Positions 7,716-15,841 of a stretch of DNA of 35,114 bases are shown here, piece after piece. Location: NCBI RefSeq assembly GCF_002530675.1, contig NZ_PCMX01000003.1, forward strand, positions 1-35,114, read 5' to 3'. The notes under the pieces are model-generated. The model saw only the letters and a program-made list of their open reading frames with translations, did no database searches and was not told where the DNA came from. The stretch's first letter is position 1, and every line of letters starts with the position of its first letter. A program made the position numbers and the translations under genes. Source of the DNA: Flavobacterium columnare NBRC 100251 = ATCC 23463. Lineage in GTDB: Bacteria; Bacteroidota; Bacteroidia; Flavobacteriales; Flavobacteriaceae.

Positions 7716-9762
7716 GATTTAAAGATTTTGCAAATATCCATTTAAATCCCAAACCTATTTCAGTATAAGTAAATCCAGCAGCAGTACTGGAAGCAATATT
7801 GCTTTTTAAGCCGTACAAATGTAAGTTTAAACGAGAACTGAATTTATAACCTAGTTTACCTTGTAATCTATACGTAAGTTGATTTTTATTATCTTCTATA
7901 AATTGTGTGCCTCCAGCGGCAATGAAATGATAAAAGGTTCCTTTTGATTCTATTGTTTTATCGTCTCTAATTATATCTGCAAAGATTTCATACGCATTAA
8001 ATTTGGATGGACTAAAATAAAACAACGGTTTTTGATGGCTAAAATCTATGAATTGGTAATTAACCCCTGTTTTAATTATTGGTTTTGATAGTAGAGTATA
8101 ATATACTGATGTAAATAAAAGATTTCGGTTATTGTCATCGCTTTGTTGAGTCCTAAAATACTGTATAAAACCACCTAAATTAAAATTAGTTGCAATATTA
8201 TAATTAATATATAAATGGTTATTTATAATTTTTCTATTGAGCAATTCCGTATTAAAATTTTGAATTTCACGCAAATAACCGCCTTCCACTTCTTGAAGTT
8301 TAAACGGTTTAGCTTTTACCGAAACTTGTGCTAAAAATTGATTGTAATCTTCTGAAAATGAATTTACAGTTGTTAATCCTCCTAAAAACGTTAAAGTTAA
8401 TTTAGAAAATAATTCATAATTAACACCTGCAATAAAATCATTAGATTTAGCCAATTGATCACTAATCGTATTTCTAGTTTTTCTATACGTATATTTACCT
8501 ATCAAAGAAGTTTTTAAATTAATAGGATAAGTAACGGTCGTGGAAGAAGAAACGGCACTATTTTTATTATTATCAAACGAATAACTAATCTTTTCTTCAA
8601 TAAATGGGCTGAATTTTTCATTTAATTTGTTTAACAAACCATTAGCATCCTTTTGTCCTTCAAAAATAGTTAATGTCTTATTTACAGCGTTGTATGCGTC
8701 TTTAATTTGATCATTTGCATAATACGCATTTGCAATTCCTAAATTCCCATCAAAAGAAATCGAATCTTTTGCTAAAAGATTTTTGTATTCTGTAATTGCT
8801 TCCAAAAAATCATTTTTATAAATGTTTAACATTGCCTGAAGAGCTATACTCTGTGAACTATTTCGTGTTTTTATATTAAAGTCCTTAATTTCATTTTGGG
8901 CTTTTGTAAATTTCTTGTTCCAAATTAATGTTTGAATATATCTTTCTGTAGTTTGATTAACGATCGTCTTGTCCAATGATTGGTTTAATTTTACTTTAGC
9001 CATCAAAGCATAACGTAACCCTTTTTTTTCCTTATCATCTAAATGATTTGCTAAGGCTAACCCATTAAGAGATACTATTGAATCATTGAGTGTTTTATTT
9101 AATTTAGAATAGGTTCTTTTTGCATTAGTATAATCTTTCTTTATCAATAATAAATTGGCTTTATTAAGAATTGTTTCTGTGTCATCAGGAGTATCTATTA
9201 AATTCTCATCTAATAATTTCAAAGCCTCCTCTATTAAATTTTTTTTTGACAATTGGTCTGCATATCCTAATCGTATGTATTTTCTAGAAATAAGTGCATT
9301 GGGGTTGTTTTTTGATAGTTCTAATGCTTGATTTACATAGGATAGTGCTTTTTCATATTCACGCAAATTAGAAAGACAATTTGCATATCCTAAAACCGCT
9401 GGAAAACTTTTTGAATCTAAAGCTATTAAATTTTCGTAGTATGTTTTTCCCTCTATGAATTGATTATTCCAGAGCATTGATTCAGCATAATTTAACTTAA
9501 TTTCAAAATCATTAGGGTAGTCATCAAGTAATTTTTTAAACAAAACAATGGCTTCTTCTGGTTTTTTATTCAACCCTATAGCCCTTGCATAACATAAGCG
9601 AGCCGTTTTATTTTGAGGATAATCTTGAAGTATGTTTTTAAAAAAGAGTGCTGCTTTTTCAAATTCTCCCGTTTCAAGATAATTAAAACCCGATACCATT
9701 TCTTGAGAAAAACAATTACAGGTAAAAATTAAAATACTGATATACTTTATAACATTTAGCAT
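7696..9762 (-). CDS. outer-membrane TPR/beta-barrel protein, probable polysaccharide exporter
   Basis: 688 residues. The signal peptide (about 1-19) ends near NCFSQ. Residues about 22-375 are tandem tetratricopeptide helices (for example ETGEFEKAALFFKNILQDYP, EEAIVLFKKLLDDYP, REYEKALSYVNQALELS). The last roughly 290 residues alternate hydrophobic and polar residues in repeated antiparallel segments ending in a strand pattern (YTEIGLGFKWIF), consistent with a membrane barrel. This periplasmic-TPR plus outer-membrane-barrel layout is that of exopolysaccharide exporters such as PgaA, BcsC and PelB, and of YaiO-like proteins. Its position, divergent from the STAS/flippase/GT genes, fits glycan export. 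It is shorter than BcsC or PelB. It is convergent with the secreted-protein gene. Export function is inference from architecture and neighbours. Confidence 0.75.
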   Translation of the reverse strand: MLNVIKYISILIFTCNCFSQEMVSGFNYLETGEFEKAALFFKNILQDYPQNKTARLCYARAIGLNKKPEEAIVLFKKLLDDYPNDFEIKLNYAESMLWNNQFIEGKTYYENLIALDSKSFPAVLGYANCLSNLREYEKALSYVNQALELSKNNPNALISRKYIRLGYADQLSKKNLIEEALKLLDENLIDTPDDTETILNKANLLLIKKDYTNAKRTYSKLNKTLNDSIVSLNGLALANHLDDKEKKGLRYALMAKVKLNQSLDKTIVNQTTERYIQTLIWNKKFTKAQNEIKDFNIKTRNSSQSIALQAMLNIYKNDFLEAITEYKNLLAKDSISFDGNLGIANAYYANDQIKDAYNAVNKTLTIFEGQKDANGLLNKLNEKFSPFIEEKISYSFDNNKNSAVSSSTTVTYPINLKTSLIGKYTYRKTRNTISDQLAKSNDFIAGVNYELFSKLTLTFLGGLTTVNSFSEDYNQFLAQVSVKAKPFKLQEVEGGYLREIQNFNTELLNRKIINNHLYINYNIATNFNLGGFIQYFRTQQSDDNNRNLLFTSVYYTLLSKPIIKTGVNYQFIDFSHQKPLFYFSPSKFNAYEIFADIIRDDKTIESKGTFYHFIAAGGTQFIEDNKNQLTYRLQGKLGYKFSSRLNLHLYGLKSNIASSTAAGFTYTEIGLGFKWIFAKSLNQKRLLK

Positions 9763-9829
9763 GGATAGAATGTATTATATGACTAAGTTAATCATAATTC
9801 ATCGTATTTTAAACTAAAGGAAAACGTTA

Positions 9830-9838
9830 TTCGTCGAA
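9830..9838. promoter_or_regulatory. candidate operator palindrome, copy 1
   Basis: TTCGTCGAA, a perfect 4-bp palindrome around one central base, in the divergent gap between the TPR exporter and STAS genes. The context ATTCGTCGAAA is repeated exactly in the other divergent gap of the glycan locus (19009-19017). Both copies have CATCGT upstream, at a spacing that differs by 11 bases. No known regulator is assigned. Confidence 0.4.
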
Positions 9839-9875
9839 AAAGAGTTCTTTTATTTTTTTCTATTTAGAAATTTGT

Positions 9876-10214
9876 ATGAGAACCAGAGTATTAACTTTAA
9901 AACCATTAGTTATGTCACTTAAAATAACTTGTAATTCAGAAATTTATGAAATAAATGGAAATATGGGAGCACAAAATATAAACTCTGTCGTTAATTATTT
10001 CCATTCATTAATAAATACCCATCCTAAAAGAATTCAAATTTTATTTGAAAAAGATCAAGAAATTGATCGAATATGTGTAAGGGCTTTGTATTTATTATAC
10101 AAAAAGGCTGTTTCGGAACATGTTGTTTTTCAGATATTTTCGAAAAGTAAAAAAATCGAAAAAATGTTTAAAGATGAAAAAAGTAATCATATTTTAAGAA
10201 AAGTAAACCTGTGA
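9876..10214 (+). CDS. STAS-like small regulatory protein
   Basis: 112 residues (100 if the in-frame ATG at 9912 is used; the first 12 residues add no domain, so 9912 is equally likely). The order strand-G-helix-strand-EIDR-helix-strand-helix (YEINGNMGAQNINSVV, RIQILFEKDQEIDR, VVFQIFSKSKKIEKMF) matches the STAS fold of anti-anti-sigma and related regulators. At the loop where SpoIIAA-type proteins carry the switch Ser (D-S-x-G), this protein has D-R-I-C, so the usual phospho-switch is absent. It is the first gene of a + strand run with the flippase, whose GTG start overlaps its TGA by 4 bases. A role in controlling the glycan machinery is inferred from that coupling only. The family call rests on fold-level pattern. 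Confidence 0.65.
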   Translation: MRTRVLTLKPLVMSLKITCNSEIYEINGNMGAQNINSVVNYFHSLINTHPKRIQILFEKDQEIDRICVRALYLLYKKAVSEHVVFQIFSKSKKIEKMFKDEKSNHILRKVNL

Positions 10215-11503
10215 AATCATACATAATGAGGGTATTATCCTTAAATAAATCCATTTTCTCATCACTCACATTAAGTAAGGACAGGTACTTTATGTTTGTG
10301 ATGCTGATTGTAAATTTAGGAAACTACTTATACAACTTGGTTTTGGGAAGAATTTTGGGGCCTCAAATTTTTGCTGATACAGCCATTTTAATTACGCTTT
10401 TATTAGTTCTATCATTTTTAGGTATGACTTTTCAAATAGCTACAACTAAGTTTACGGTTACCTTACAAGAAGACGAACGCAAAACGTTGATTGTATTTTT
10501 TAATAAAATTGCAATTGCTTTAGGACTTATAATAGGTTCTGTATTTTTCCTTTTTTCAGAAAATTTTCAGAAAATATTTCAGACTCAAACCAATACAATG
10601 TTTGCAATCTTTGGTTGTGCCATTCCATTTTATTTTTTAATGAGTATAAAGCGCGGAATAGAACAAGGTAAAAGTTATTTTTATAATCTATCGAAATCCT
10701 ATTTGTATGAAATGTTAAGTAGGTTAATCGTTACTTATGTATTGCTATTTGTATTTCCAAAATCAGCTGTATCCAACATGGTGGCATCAGGTATTTTCAT
10801 ATCCATAATTTGTGGTTTATTTCCTTACAAAAAAATTGAATTACAAAATTATTTTCACAACACTAAAACCTCCAATTGGATTAAGGAAGTAAGGTTGTTT
10901 TTTTTAATAACCGCTTTTTATGAATTTACTCAAATTATTATTAATAATAGTGACATTATTTTGGTTAAACATTATTTCCCAAATTATGAAGCTGGTTTAT
11001 ATTCATCTATTGCTCTAATAGGAAGAGTCATTTATTTTGTTTCTTGGATGTTTATAATGTTATTATTACCCAAGGTTATATTATTAAAAAAACAAGGAGA
11101 AGAAACAAAGAGCATATTGTTTAATTATGTTTTTTATATCGTTGTATTATCATTTGTTATAATCGTTTTTTCGGCTCTTTTTTCAAAAGAAATTTTATTA
11201 ATAATGTTTGGTCAAAAATATTTAGTAATCGCTTCCATTCTGTGGAAATATGCTTTAGCAACTACAATTTTTGTTATTGCCAACCTTTTAACCTATTACT
11301 ATCTATCTATCAATAATTATACACCTGTTTTTATTTCAGCCCTTTTTGGATGTATTCAAGTAGTATTAATTACCCTTTACCATGAATCTTTAAATCAGGT
11401 TGTTCATGTTCAGATTCTTACCATGCTTTTTTTACTTTTGTTTCAGGTAATTTATTCCTTAGTTCATGTTAGATTTAAAACCATTAAAATAAGTAATCTG
11501 TAG
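10211..11503 (+). CDS. polysaccharide flippase, Wzx/MATE-like
   Basis: 430-residue integral membrane protein with about 12 hydrophobic helices throughout and an early NLGNYLYNLVLGRILGP segment. This is typical of oligosaccharide flippases of the polysaccharide transport family (RfbX/Wzx, PelG-like). Such proteins move lipid-linked sugars or assist polymer passage across the inner membrane. Translation probably starts at the GTG at 10211, which overlaps the preceding TGA (GTGA); an ATG at 10226 is the alternative. It is followed 38 bases later by a GT4 glycosyltransferase gene on the same strand. The substrate cannot be read from sequence. Confidence 0.85.
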   Translation: MKSYIMRVLSLNKSIFSSLTLSKDRYFMFVMLIVNLGNYLYNLVLGRILGPQIFADTAILITLLLVLSFLGMTFQIATTKFTVTLQEDERKTLIVFFNKIAIALGLIIGSVFFLFSENFQKIFQTQTNTMFAIFGCAIPFYFLMSIKRGIEQGKSYFYNLSKSYLYEMLSRLIVTYVLLFVFPKSAVSNMVASGIFISIICGLFPYKKIELQNYFHNTKTSNWIKEVRLFFLITAFYEFTQIIINNSDIILVKHYFPNYEAGLYSSIALIGRVIYFVSWMFIMLLLPKVILLKKQGEETKSILFNYVFYIVVLSFVIIVFSALFSKEILLIMFGQKYLVIASILWKYALATTIFVIANLLTYYYLSINNYTPVFISALFGCIQVVLITLYHESLNQVVHVQILTMLFLLLFQVIYSLVHVRFKTIKISNL

Positions 11504-11541
11504 ATATACCCAAACAACTATAAACTAAAGTAAAACAAACT

Positions 11542-12729
11542 ATGAAACTAGCAGTTATAACATCATTTCCTCCTAGCAAGGTTACGCTTAACGAATATGG
11601 ATATCATCTAGTAAAAAATTTTGTTCAAAAAGATGAAGTTTCTGAACTAATTTTAATGTGTGACAAAACACCAGAGAACAAACAACTTGATTTTGAAAAT
11701 AGTCAAAAAATTCAAGTAAATGAATGTTGGTCCTTTAATAGTTACAAAATTATTTTTACTATTTGTAAAGCTGTCATAAACACTAAACCTGATGCTGTTT
11801 TGTTTAACTTGCAATTTGTAAAGTTTGGCGATAAAAAAATACCCGCTGCATTAGGCCTTTTATTACCCTTTATTTTACGGTTATTAGGATTTAAAACCAT
11901 GGTTCTAATGCACAATATACTTGAACAAGTTGACTTAAATACTGCTGGTTTCACAAAAAATAAATTAATGCAAAATATTTATAATGGCATAGGAACTAGT
12001 CTAACTTATTTTATCTTAAAAGCCAATAAAGTTTCTGTTACCATAAGTAAATATGTTGAAATTTTAAAATTAAAATATAAAGTAAACAACGTGGTTTTAA
12101 TTCCCCATGGTTCTTTTGAAACAGTTTCTCAACCCAATTTTGATTTACCTGCGGGTCCCAAAAAAGTAATGGCATTTGGAAAATTTGGAACGTATAAAAA
12201 AGTAGAAATTTTAATTGACGCGGTACAAGAAATTAGAAAACAATATACGGATCCTATAGAAATAGTGATTGCTGGTACTGATAGTCCAAATACTCTAGGA
12301 TATCTAGAAGGTGTTCAAAAAAAATATACGAACGTAGACGGATTATTTTTTACGGGATATGTTGAAGAAAAAGATGTAGAAAAAATTTTTACAGAAAGTA
12401 CTGTAGTGGTCTTTCCATATACCTCTACTACTGGTAGTTCTGGAGTACTTCATCAAGCAGGAAGTTATGGAAAAGCGGTTGTAATGCCTAATCTAGGCGA
12501 TTTGGCTCTACTTGTAGAAGAAGAAGGATATAAAGGAGAGTTTTTTGATTCAGAATCTGTTGAATCTTTAGCCGCAGCCATTCATAAAATTTTACAAAAT
12601 GATAATTATAGAAGAGAATTAGCATATAATAATTATACAGTAGCTAGTGCTTTAACAATGAATAAAATAGCTGATCAATATCTATATGAAATTAATCAAT
12701 TGATACATGGTAATAACGCTTTAATATAA
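11542..12729 (+). CDS. GT4-family glycosyltransferase
   Basis: 395 residues, GT-B fold. The N-terminal domain begins with a SFPPSKVTLNEYG acceptor loop. The C-terminal Rossmann domain has a KKVMAFGKFGTYKKVEILIDA strand and the GT4 donor-site region VVFPYTSTTGSSGVLHQAGSYGKAVV; where many GT4 enzymes have E-x7-E the second acidic position is not obvious. No signal peptide, so a cytoplasmic or membrane-associated enzyme that adds a hexose from a nucleotide donor. Located directly after the flippase gene on the same strand. Donor and linkage are unknown. Confidence 0.88.
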   Translation: MKLAVITSFPPSKVTLNEYGYHLVKNFVQKDEVSELILMCDKTPENKQLDFENSQKIQVNECWSFNSYKIIFTICKAVINTKPDAVLFNLQFVKFGDKKIPAALGLLLPFILRLLGFKTMVLMHNILEQVDLNTAGFTKNKLMQNIYNGIGTSLTYFILKANKVSVTISKYVEILKLKYKVNNVVLIPHGSFETVSQPNFDLPAGPKKVMAFGKFGTYKKVEILIDAVQEIRKQYTDPIEIVIAGTDSPNTLGYLEGVQKKYTNVDGLFFTGYVEEKDVEKIFTESTVVVFPYTSTTGSSGVLHQAGSYGKAVVMPNLGDLALLVEEEGYKGEFFDSESVESLAAAIHKILQNDNYRRELAYNNYTVASALTMNKIADQYLYEINQLIHGNNALI

Positions 12730-12752
12730 GGTTTTTAGAACTCATTATGTAC

Positions 12753-12928
12753 CCCAGATTACGCATTAAATTTAGTACAGATAAAAATGACTTCGAATCT
12801 AAAAAGGATCCCTTTTTTTGTTCTCAAAGATAGATAGGAAAACTACAACTGTGGTAAAAAATTTCTGTTCCTTTTTAACTTCTTTGCCCTTTTTCATCTT
12901 CATCACAAAGGCTAACGCATAATCTGGG
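12753..12928. mobile_element. 176-bp inverted-repeat element, IS1380-like ends, probably a MITE or IS remnant
   Basis: The 354-base gap between convergent genes (12730-13083) contains CCCAGATTACGCATTA at 12753-12768 and its near-perfect inverse TAACGCATAATCTGGG at 12913-12928 (14 of 16 matching). Ends starting CCyAGATT are typical of the IS1380 family; ISEcp1, for example, starts CCTAGATTC. No transposase fits in 176 bp. The only open frame is a 34-codon one on the - strand (12799-12903), highly charged, unlike a transposase. No clear target duplication is visible in the flanks, so it is probably old or one-sided. The remaining 155 bases up to 13083 hold nothing I recognise. Confidence 0.55.
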
Positions 12929-13083
12929 TTTAATCAGGTATTATCCCAAATGCTAAAATAAGATAGAAGTTTTTATATCTATTATTTGAGAGATTCGGAA
13001 ATTTTAATTTAAATAAATATGAGCGAAAATAAACTGACAAAACAAATCCACCTATCTTTATTTTTAATAAATTTCAAAAAATA

Positions 13084-14634
13084 TTAATGTGATATAAATA
13101 AAAAAGCTGGTTTCTTATTTCCATTCTTATCAAGAAAACCAAAGTTTTTTTGTTTGTTTTTTATCCAAAATTTATTTCCAAAAATGTTGTCTGGCACAGT
13201 AGGAAAATCATAAAGAGTCCAAGAGACGAATGAAATATCATGATTTTTAAAATATTCTTGCATTACTTTATGATATACTGCTTGATTTTTTTTAGAATTT
13301 CCAAACCAGTTCCAGAAGTTTTTATTTGAAGATAACCCAAATTCCCCCACTATCACGGGTTTTTTGGTTGTTTTTACTAGTTCATTATAAACTTTTAAAA
13401 AGTCATTAGTTTCTTCATAATAATGAAAAGAAATAAAATCTACTTTATCTTTAAGTATTTCTGCTGATTCTTTATTAGAATAGCCAATTGTTATCAAATG
13501 TTTTCGATCTATCTCTTTGATATAATCAATCATATTTTCGAGCCAAGGAATGACATTTTGTTTTTTTCTTCTTTCAAAATCCAAATTAGGCTCATTCTTT
13601 ATATCCCAAGCTAAGATATTATCTAATTCACTACAAGCAGTTATTATTTTTTCGGCATGACGGTGTGTTAGTGTCCAACTTTCAATAGAATAATCACTAT
13701 AAAAATCAAATAAAGTAACAATAACAAATAAATTGTTGTCCTTGGCAATTTTTATAGTTTGAATTAATTTTTGTAGTCTATCTTTTTTAATTTCTGCTTT
13801 TCCAAAATCTTCATACGGAACAAAAATTCTGATTGTATTTAAGTTCGCTTTTTTAATAATTTTAAAATCTTTTTTGATCACTGTAGAATCATATTTTTTT
13901 CCGTACACATCCCACGGTGAATCTTTAGGATAATAATTTATCCCTTTTATTTTAAAAGGAATTCCTGATTTGTGAATTTTTTGATTTTGAATAGTAAAAA
14001 TTCCTGGTTCTTTTAGGCTTTTCTTTTCTGGTTCTTTTGTCATTTTCACAATATGTCGTACGCGCCAATAGCCATCCTCTAATAGTAAAATTACCTTATA
14101 TAAGGAGGTGTCTTTAACAGAAGCAATAAATTTTTTGTTTTGGTAAACATTTTGAAACTCCACAACATTTTTATCTGTTATGACAACTTGCTGCCCATCT
14201 TCACTATAGAATTCTAATTTTAAAGTATGTTTTAAAGTAGTGTTATCTACGGTAATTTTTTGTTTTTTATTCTGATTTACTACTTTAAGTAATTGATTAT
14301 AGCTATTTTGAGTAAAATAATCTGCTAAACCTGAATATCTGTTTTTATTTAGCGCATTATTTCTAATATACCATGAAAATAAATACTGTTTTTCTATGGT
14401 TTTTAATGTTTGAGGTTCTATTTCTCTACCCTCATTTTTGCTTTTTTCCCATTCAATTTTTGGAAGATACGTGTTTATAGGTTCTTTATCTAAATGTAGT
14501 ATCGTAGCTCTATCTGCGCCAGAATTCATAAAAGCAATGATAGAACTTAGTCCGTATACCAGTAATAAATTGATCAAAATAAAAGAGCTTATTAAAATGA
14601 AACGATAACTGTTTTTGTTATTTATTATTGTCAT
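13084..14634 (-). CDS. membrane-anchored GH5-like glycoside hydrolase
   Basis: 516 residues. One N-terminal membrane anchor (about 10-35) leads to an NTF2-like region (about 75-200, with LADYFTQNSYNQLL and DGYWRVRHIV). A TIM-barrel domain (about 212-516) follows, with family 5/clan A hallmarks: TIRIFVPYEDFG, the acid/base motif WDIKNEP (Glu348), FISFHYYEE, and the nucleophile motif VIVGEFG (Glu431). It would act on beta-linked glycan on the outer face of the inner membrane or in the periplasm, as trimming hydrolases do in several exopolysaccharide systems. Its start overlaps the end of the upstream gene by 17 bases, so the three - strand genes form one unit. Substrate is unknown; the clan assignment is firm, family 5 likely. 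Confidence 0.82.
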   Translation of the reverse strand: MTIINNKNSYRFILISSFILINLLLVYGLSSIIAFMNSGADRATILHLDKEPINTYLPKIEWEKSKNEGREIEPQTLKTIEKQYLFSWYIRNNALNKNRYSGLADYFTQNSYNQLLKVVNQNKKQKITVDNTTLKHTLKLEFYSEDGQQVVITDKNVVEFQNVYQNKKFIASVKDTSLYKVILLLEDGYWRVRHIVKMTKEPEKKSLKEPGIFTIQNQKIHKSGIPFKIKGINYYPKDSPWDVYGKKYDSTVIKKDFKIIKKANLNTIRIFVPYEDFGKAEIKKDRLQKLIQTIKIAKDNNLFVIVTLFDFYSDYSIESWTLTHRHAEKIITACSELDNILAWDIKNEPNLDFERRKKQNVIPWLENMIDYIKEIDRKHLITIGYSNKESAEILKDKVDFISFHYYEETNDFLKVYNELVKTTKKPVIVGEFGLSSNKNFWNWFGNSKKNQAVYHKVMQEYFKNHDISFVSWTLYDFPTVPDNIFGNKFWIKNKQKNFGFLDKNGNKKPAFLFISH

Positions 14635-15841
14635 ATAAGATTTTTTGTGTTTTTATAGTCTTTCCTAAAACTGATATCTCAAATGAATATGTATCTGCTC
14701 TAAATTCTTCTTTTTGGAAATTAAAATTAACAATCCCTTTCATGGTATTTTCTTTCATTTCTGCAATAAGTTTGTTTTTTCTATATACTTTGGTAATAAC
14801 AGCAATTCCATCAGGTGTTAATTGCCCCATATAACTCTTTATAGGCCCTATTTTCAAATGTCTATTACCAATAAATTGATATGGAATTTTAGTCGTAACC
14901 TCTTTATAATTTATACTTATAACATTGCTCTCTGCCATACCATTTACAAATGCTTTTATTGTATATTTTTCTTTATGATCAGGATGCAAAATTTGTGCAT
15001 TGGCTACACCTTCTAAAGTAGTACCTTGGGTAGTTAACTGACTTCCTTTTGAATTTGTTATTAAAAAATTAACTTGGGTTGCGTCACTTATAATATTTCC
15101 AAACTTATCTTTTATCGTATTAGTAAATAACTTAGTTATCTGATTTCCATCGGCAAATAAATGTGGTCTGGTATAATCAATACTAAAATTAGTTGGAATA
15201 TTTGGATAAATTAAAGCCTCAAATTCTTTTGTAGCGGAAGTCTTAACTACAGCAGATAAAAATATTTTACCTGATTTTGTTGGTGCAAATATATTTTTCC
15301 AAGCAATCAAATTTTTTGTCAAAATTATATTACTCTGAATGTTATCAAAAAAATGCTCTTTGTAATCTACAATTGTATTAGTGGGCATAGGGTTATCATA
15401 AATATCTGAAGGTATCGTAACAAACATTACAAAATGAGGCGGTCCAGCCAAAGTACTTGGAGGGCCCAAATAAGCTTCTAAAGGTTTTCGGGAAATGAAA
15501 GTAGGACAAATTTCTGTGCTTCCTTTTAGTACAATTGTTTCTTTGTGTATAAGAAACCATGAAATAGTTCCCGTTTTTTTTGTATAAATTGGAGGTATTT
15601 CAAAAGTAAGTAAATGGCCTTTTCTTTTTCCTGACACAATTGTTTTACCGTATGAATGGTTAATAAAAAGTAAACTGTTATCAGGTGCTATAAATTGAAA
15701 CGAAATATTCTTTCCTGCTTCACTTTTAAATATCCGATTCAGTAGTTTATAATTTTTAGACGTATTGTAATTGTACAGACTCGTAAACCCGCAAAACAGG
15801 ATAAAACCAATTGTAATAAGTATGAATGCTTTTTGTTTCAT
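14618..15841 (-). CDS. membrane-anchored protein with Big_1-type Ig domain
   Basis: 407 residues. An N-terminal hydrophobic segment (about 5-22) is either a signal anchor or uncleaved signal. The rest is beta-rich. Residues about 230-315 (KDKFGNIISDATQVNFLI ... GVANAQILHPDHKEKYTIKAFVNG) match the invasin/intimin-type Big_1 bacterial Ig-like pattern, and several similar beta domains probably flank it. I recognise no catalytic motif. It lies between the GT-C-like gene (4-base ATGA overlap) and the GH5-like gene (17-base overlap), which implies that it is made in fixed ratio with both and may be a structural part of a periplasmic glycan complex. That role is inference. Confidence 0.7.
   Translation of the reverse strand: MKQKAFILITIGFILFCGFTSLYNYNTSKNYKLLNRIFKSEAGKNISFQFIAPDNSLLFINHSYGKTIVSGKRKGHLLTFEIPPIYTKKTGTISWFLIHKETIVLKGSTEICPTFISRKPLEAYLGPPSTLAGPPHFVMFVTIPSDIYDNPMPTNTIVDYKEHFFDNIQSNIILTKNLIAWKNIFAPTKSGKIFLSAVVKTSATKEFEALIYPNIPTNFSIDYTRPHLFADGNQITKLFTNTIKDKFGNIISDATQVNFLITNSKGSQLTTQGTTLEGVANAQILHPDHKEKYTIKAFVNGMAESNVISINYKEVTTKIPYQFIGNRHLKIGPIKSYMGQLTPDGIAVITKVYRKNKLIAEMKENTMKGIVNFNFQKEEFRADTYSFEISVLGKTIKTQKILYDNNK

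Noticed and set aside
12799..12903. 34-codon charged frame inside the IS1380-like element as a real gene
   Set aside because: A short Lys-rich frame in an AT-rich remnant; no homologue recognised. Kept only as a note under the element.
13019..13087. A 22-codon + strand frame starting MSENKLTK in the gap after the IR element
   Set aside because: Too short, no motif, and it overlaps the end of the opposite-strand hydrolase gene. It could be the stump of a lost gene but nothing supports that.
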